Below are positions 63,447 to 64,000 of a stretch of 64,000 nucleotides of DNA, piece after piece (within the stretch, counting starts at the first letter, position 1; each line of letters begins with the position of its first letter). The notes beneath the pieces are model-generated. The model did not search any database, was not told where the DNA came from, and saw only the letters and a list, made by a program, of their open reading frames with translations. The position numbers and the translations under genes are program-made. This DNA is from Chryseobacterium takakiae. Lineage in GTDB: Bacteria; Bacteroidota; Bacteroidia; Flavobacteriales; Weeksellaceae. Location of the stretch: contig NZ_FQVO01000004.1 of assembly GCF_900129385.1 (NCBI RefSeq), forward strand, positions 62,001-126,000, given 5' to 3'.

Positions 63447-64000
63447 ATGAATACAGAAATTACAGGAATTGTTCTTATGTATACGCTCGTGGTTTTGCTT
63501 GCAATTCCGCTGGGAAGATATATGGGAAAGATCTTTACTAAAGAAAAAACCTGGCTGGATGGAATTTTTAATCCCATCGACAAATTATTTTATAAAATTT
63601 CCGGGATAAATCCTGAAAAGGAAATGAACTGGAAACAGCATCTTACCGCTTTGCTTACCATTAACGCGGTTTGGTTTCTCATTTCCATGTTTGTGCTCAC
63701 CAATATGGAGTGGTTACCGCTCAATCCGGACTATAACCCTTCCATGAGTGGGGATTTGGCATTCAATACAGCAGTGAGCTTCGTTACCAATACCAACCTT
63801 CAGCATTACTCGGGGGAATCCGGATTATCTTATTTGGGACAATTAACCTTAATGCTTTGGCAGTTTATCTCTGCAGCCTGCGGTATTGCAATTGCCGCTG
63901 TGGTTTTCCTTGCGATGAAAGAGAGAACGACTGATAAATTGGGGAATTTTTATTTTCTATTTATCAGGACCTGCACCAGAGTTTTGTTTCCTATTGCTGT
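63447..64000 (+). CDS. kdpA: KdpA, potassium-binding subunit (5' part, cut by the window end)
   Basis: The first 184 codons are present. Helices begin with MYTLVVLLAIPLGRYMGKIF. FNTAVSFVTNTNLQHYSGES is the first selectivity-filter region of KdpA. It forms the K+ channel of the high-affinity KdpFABC pump. kdpB and kdpC are expected beyond the window. Confidence 0.95.
   Translation, partial: MNTEITGIVLMYTLVVLLAIPLGRYMGKIFTKEKTWLDGIFNPIDKLFYKISGINPEKEMNWKQHLTALLTINAVWFLISMFVLTNMEWLPLNPDYNPSMSGDLAFNTAVSFVTNTNLQHYSGESGLSYLGQLTLMLWQFISAACGIAIAAVVFLAMKERTTDKLGNFYFLFIRTCTRVLFPIA

Overview
The window looks like a chromosomal stretch of a flavobacterium, most likely Chryseobacterium or a close Weeksellaceae relative. 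This rests on the AT-rich sequence, starts without clear Shine-Dalgarno sites, repeated TAnnTTTG (-7) boxes with a TTG about 19-20 nt upstream (the Bacteroidetes promoter type), a double-glycine bacteriocin-like peptide, GH115/GH43 hemicellulases, a Bacteroidetes-type NhaA with a long internal insert, and a kdp operon preceded by an NtrC-type regulator. No rRNA or tRNA genes and no CRISPR array were seen.

Layout. 0-5.7 kb: decaying accessory DNA (peptide-exporter ABC remnant, intact 59-residue GG-leader peptide, GH115-GH43 operon, amino-acid permease remnant). 5.8-12.1 kb: ion and osmolyte homeostasis (NhaA, DUF389 protein, BCCT transporter, CPA1 antiporter). 12.2-13.3 kb: a Fur-family regulator divergent from a MerC-like protein, with two palindromes lying on the two promoters, followed by a broken FAD oxidoreductase. 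13.2-22.9 kb: an XRE regulator divergent from a YbjN - PspA - YqiJ-like - flotillin - 1602-residue AAA ATPase cluster, probably a membrane-stress or conflict system of unknown function. 23.1-24.5 kb: DUF1989 + YqcI/YcgG (heme N-hydroxylase family) pair with a coupled 40-codon ORF. 24.7-30.8 kb: RND efflux operon. 31-38.9 kb: redox enzymes and regulators (PPOX, AraC, SDR, AKR, NmrA, hydrolase, Crp/Fnr, flavin reductase, TspO-like). 39-46.5 kb: Dps, LytTR response regulator, hybrid histidine kinase and stress genes. 46.6-49.4 kb: PAP2, a tail-anchored protein and a Zn alcohol dehydrogenase. 49.5-54 kb: a Gabija-type defence system (GajA/GajB) with a small HTH protein. 54-60 kb: DUF2911, a 490-bp tandem duplication, and a PIG-L deacetylase - 34-residue membrane peptide - sodium:solute symporter operon. 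60.6-64 kb: small proteins, a sigma-54 response regulator and the start of kdpFA.

The strongest new observation is a shared promoter architecture. Four promoters (upstream of dps, the gene at 43549, the peroxiredoxin/DsbA pair and the alpha/beta hydrolase) carry an A(A/G)CGA element and a TGCC block at identical distances from a TAnCTTTA-like box. In three of them a second repeat (ACCGA) follows exactly 21 nt after the first. A 21-22 nt period is how LytTR regulators bind, and a LytTR response regulator with a hybrid kinase sits inside the same cluster, so this may be a small peroxide/envelope-stress regulon. Other candidates for follow-up are the YbjN-PspA-YqiJ-flotillin-ATPase cluster, the guanidino-chemistry gene pair with its coupled micro-ORF, and a sigma-54-like site in front of kdp.
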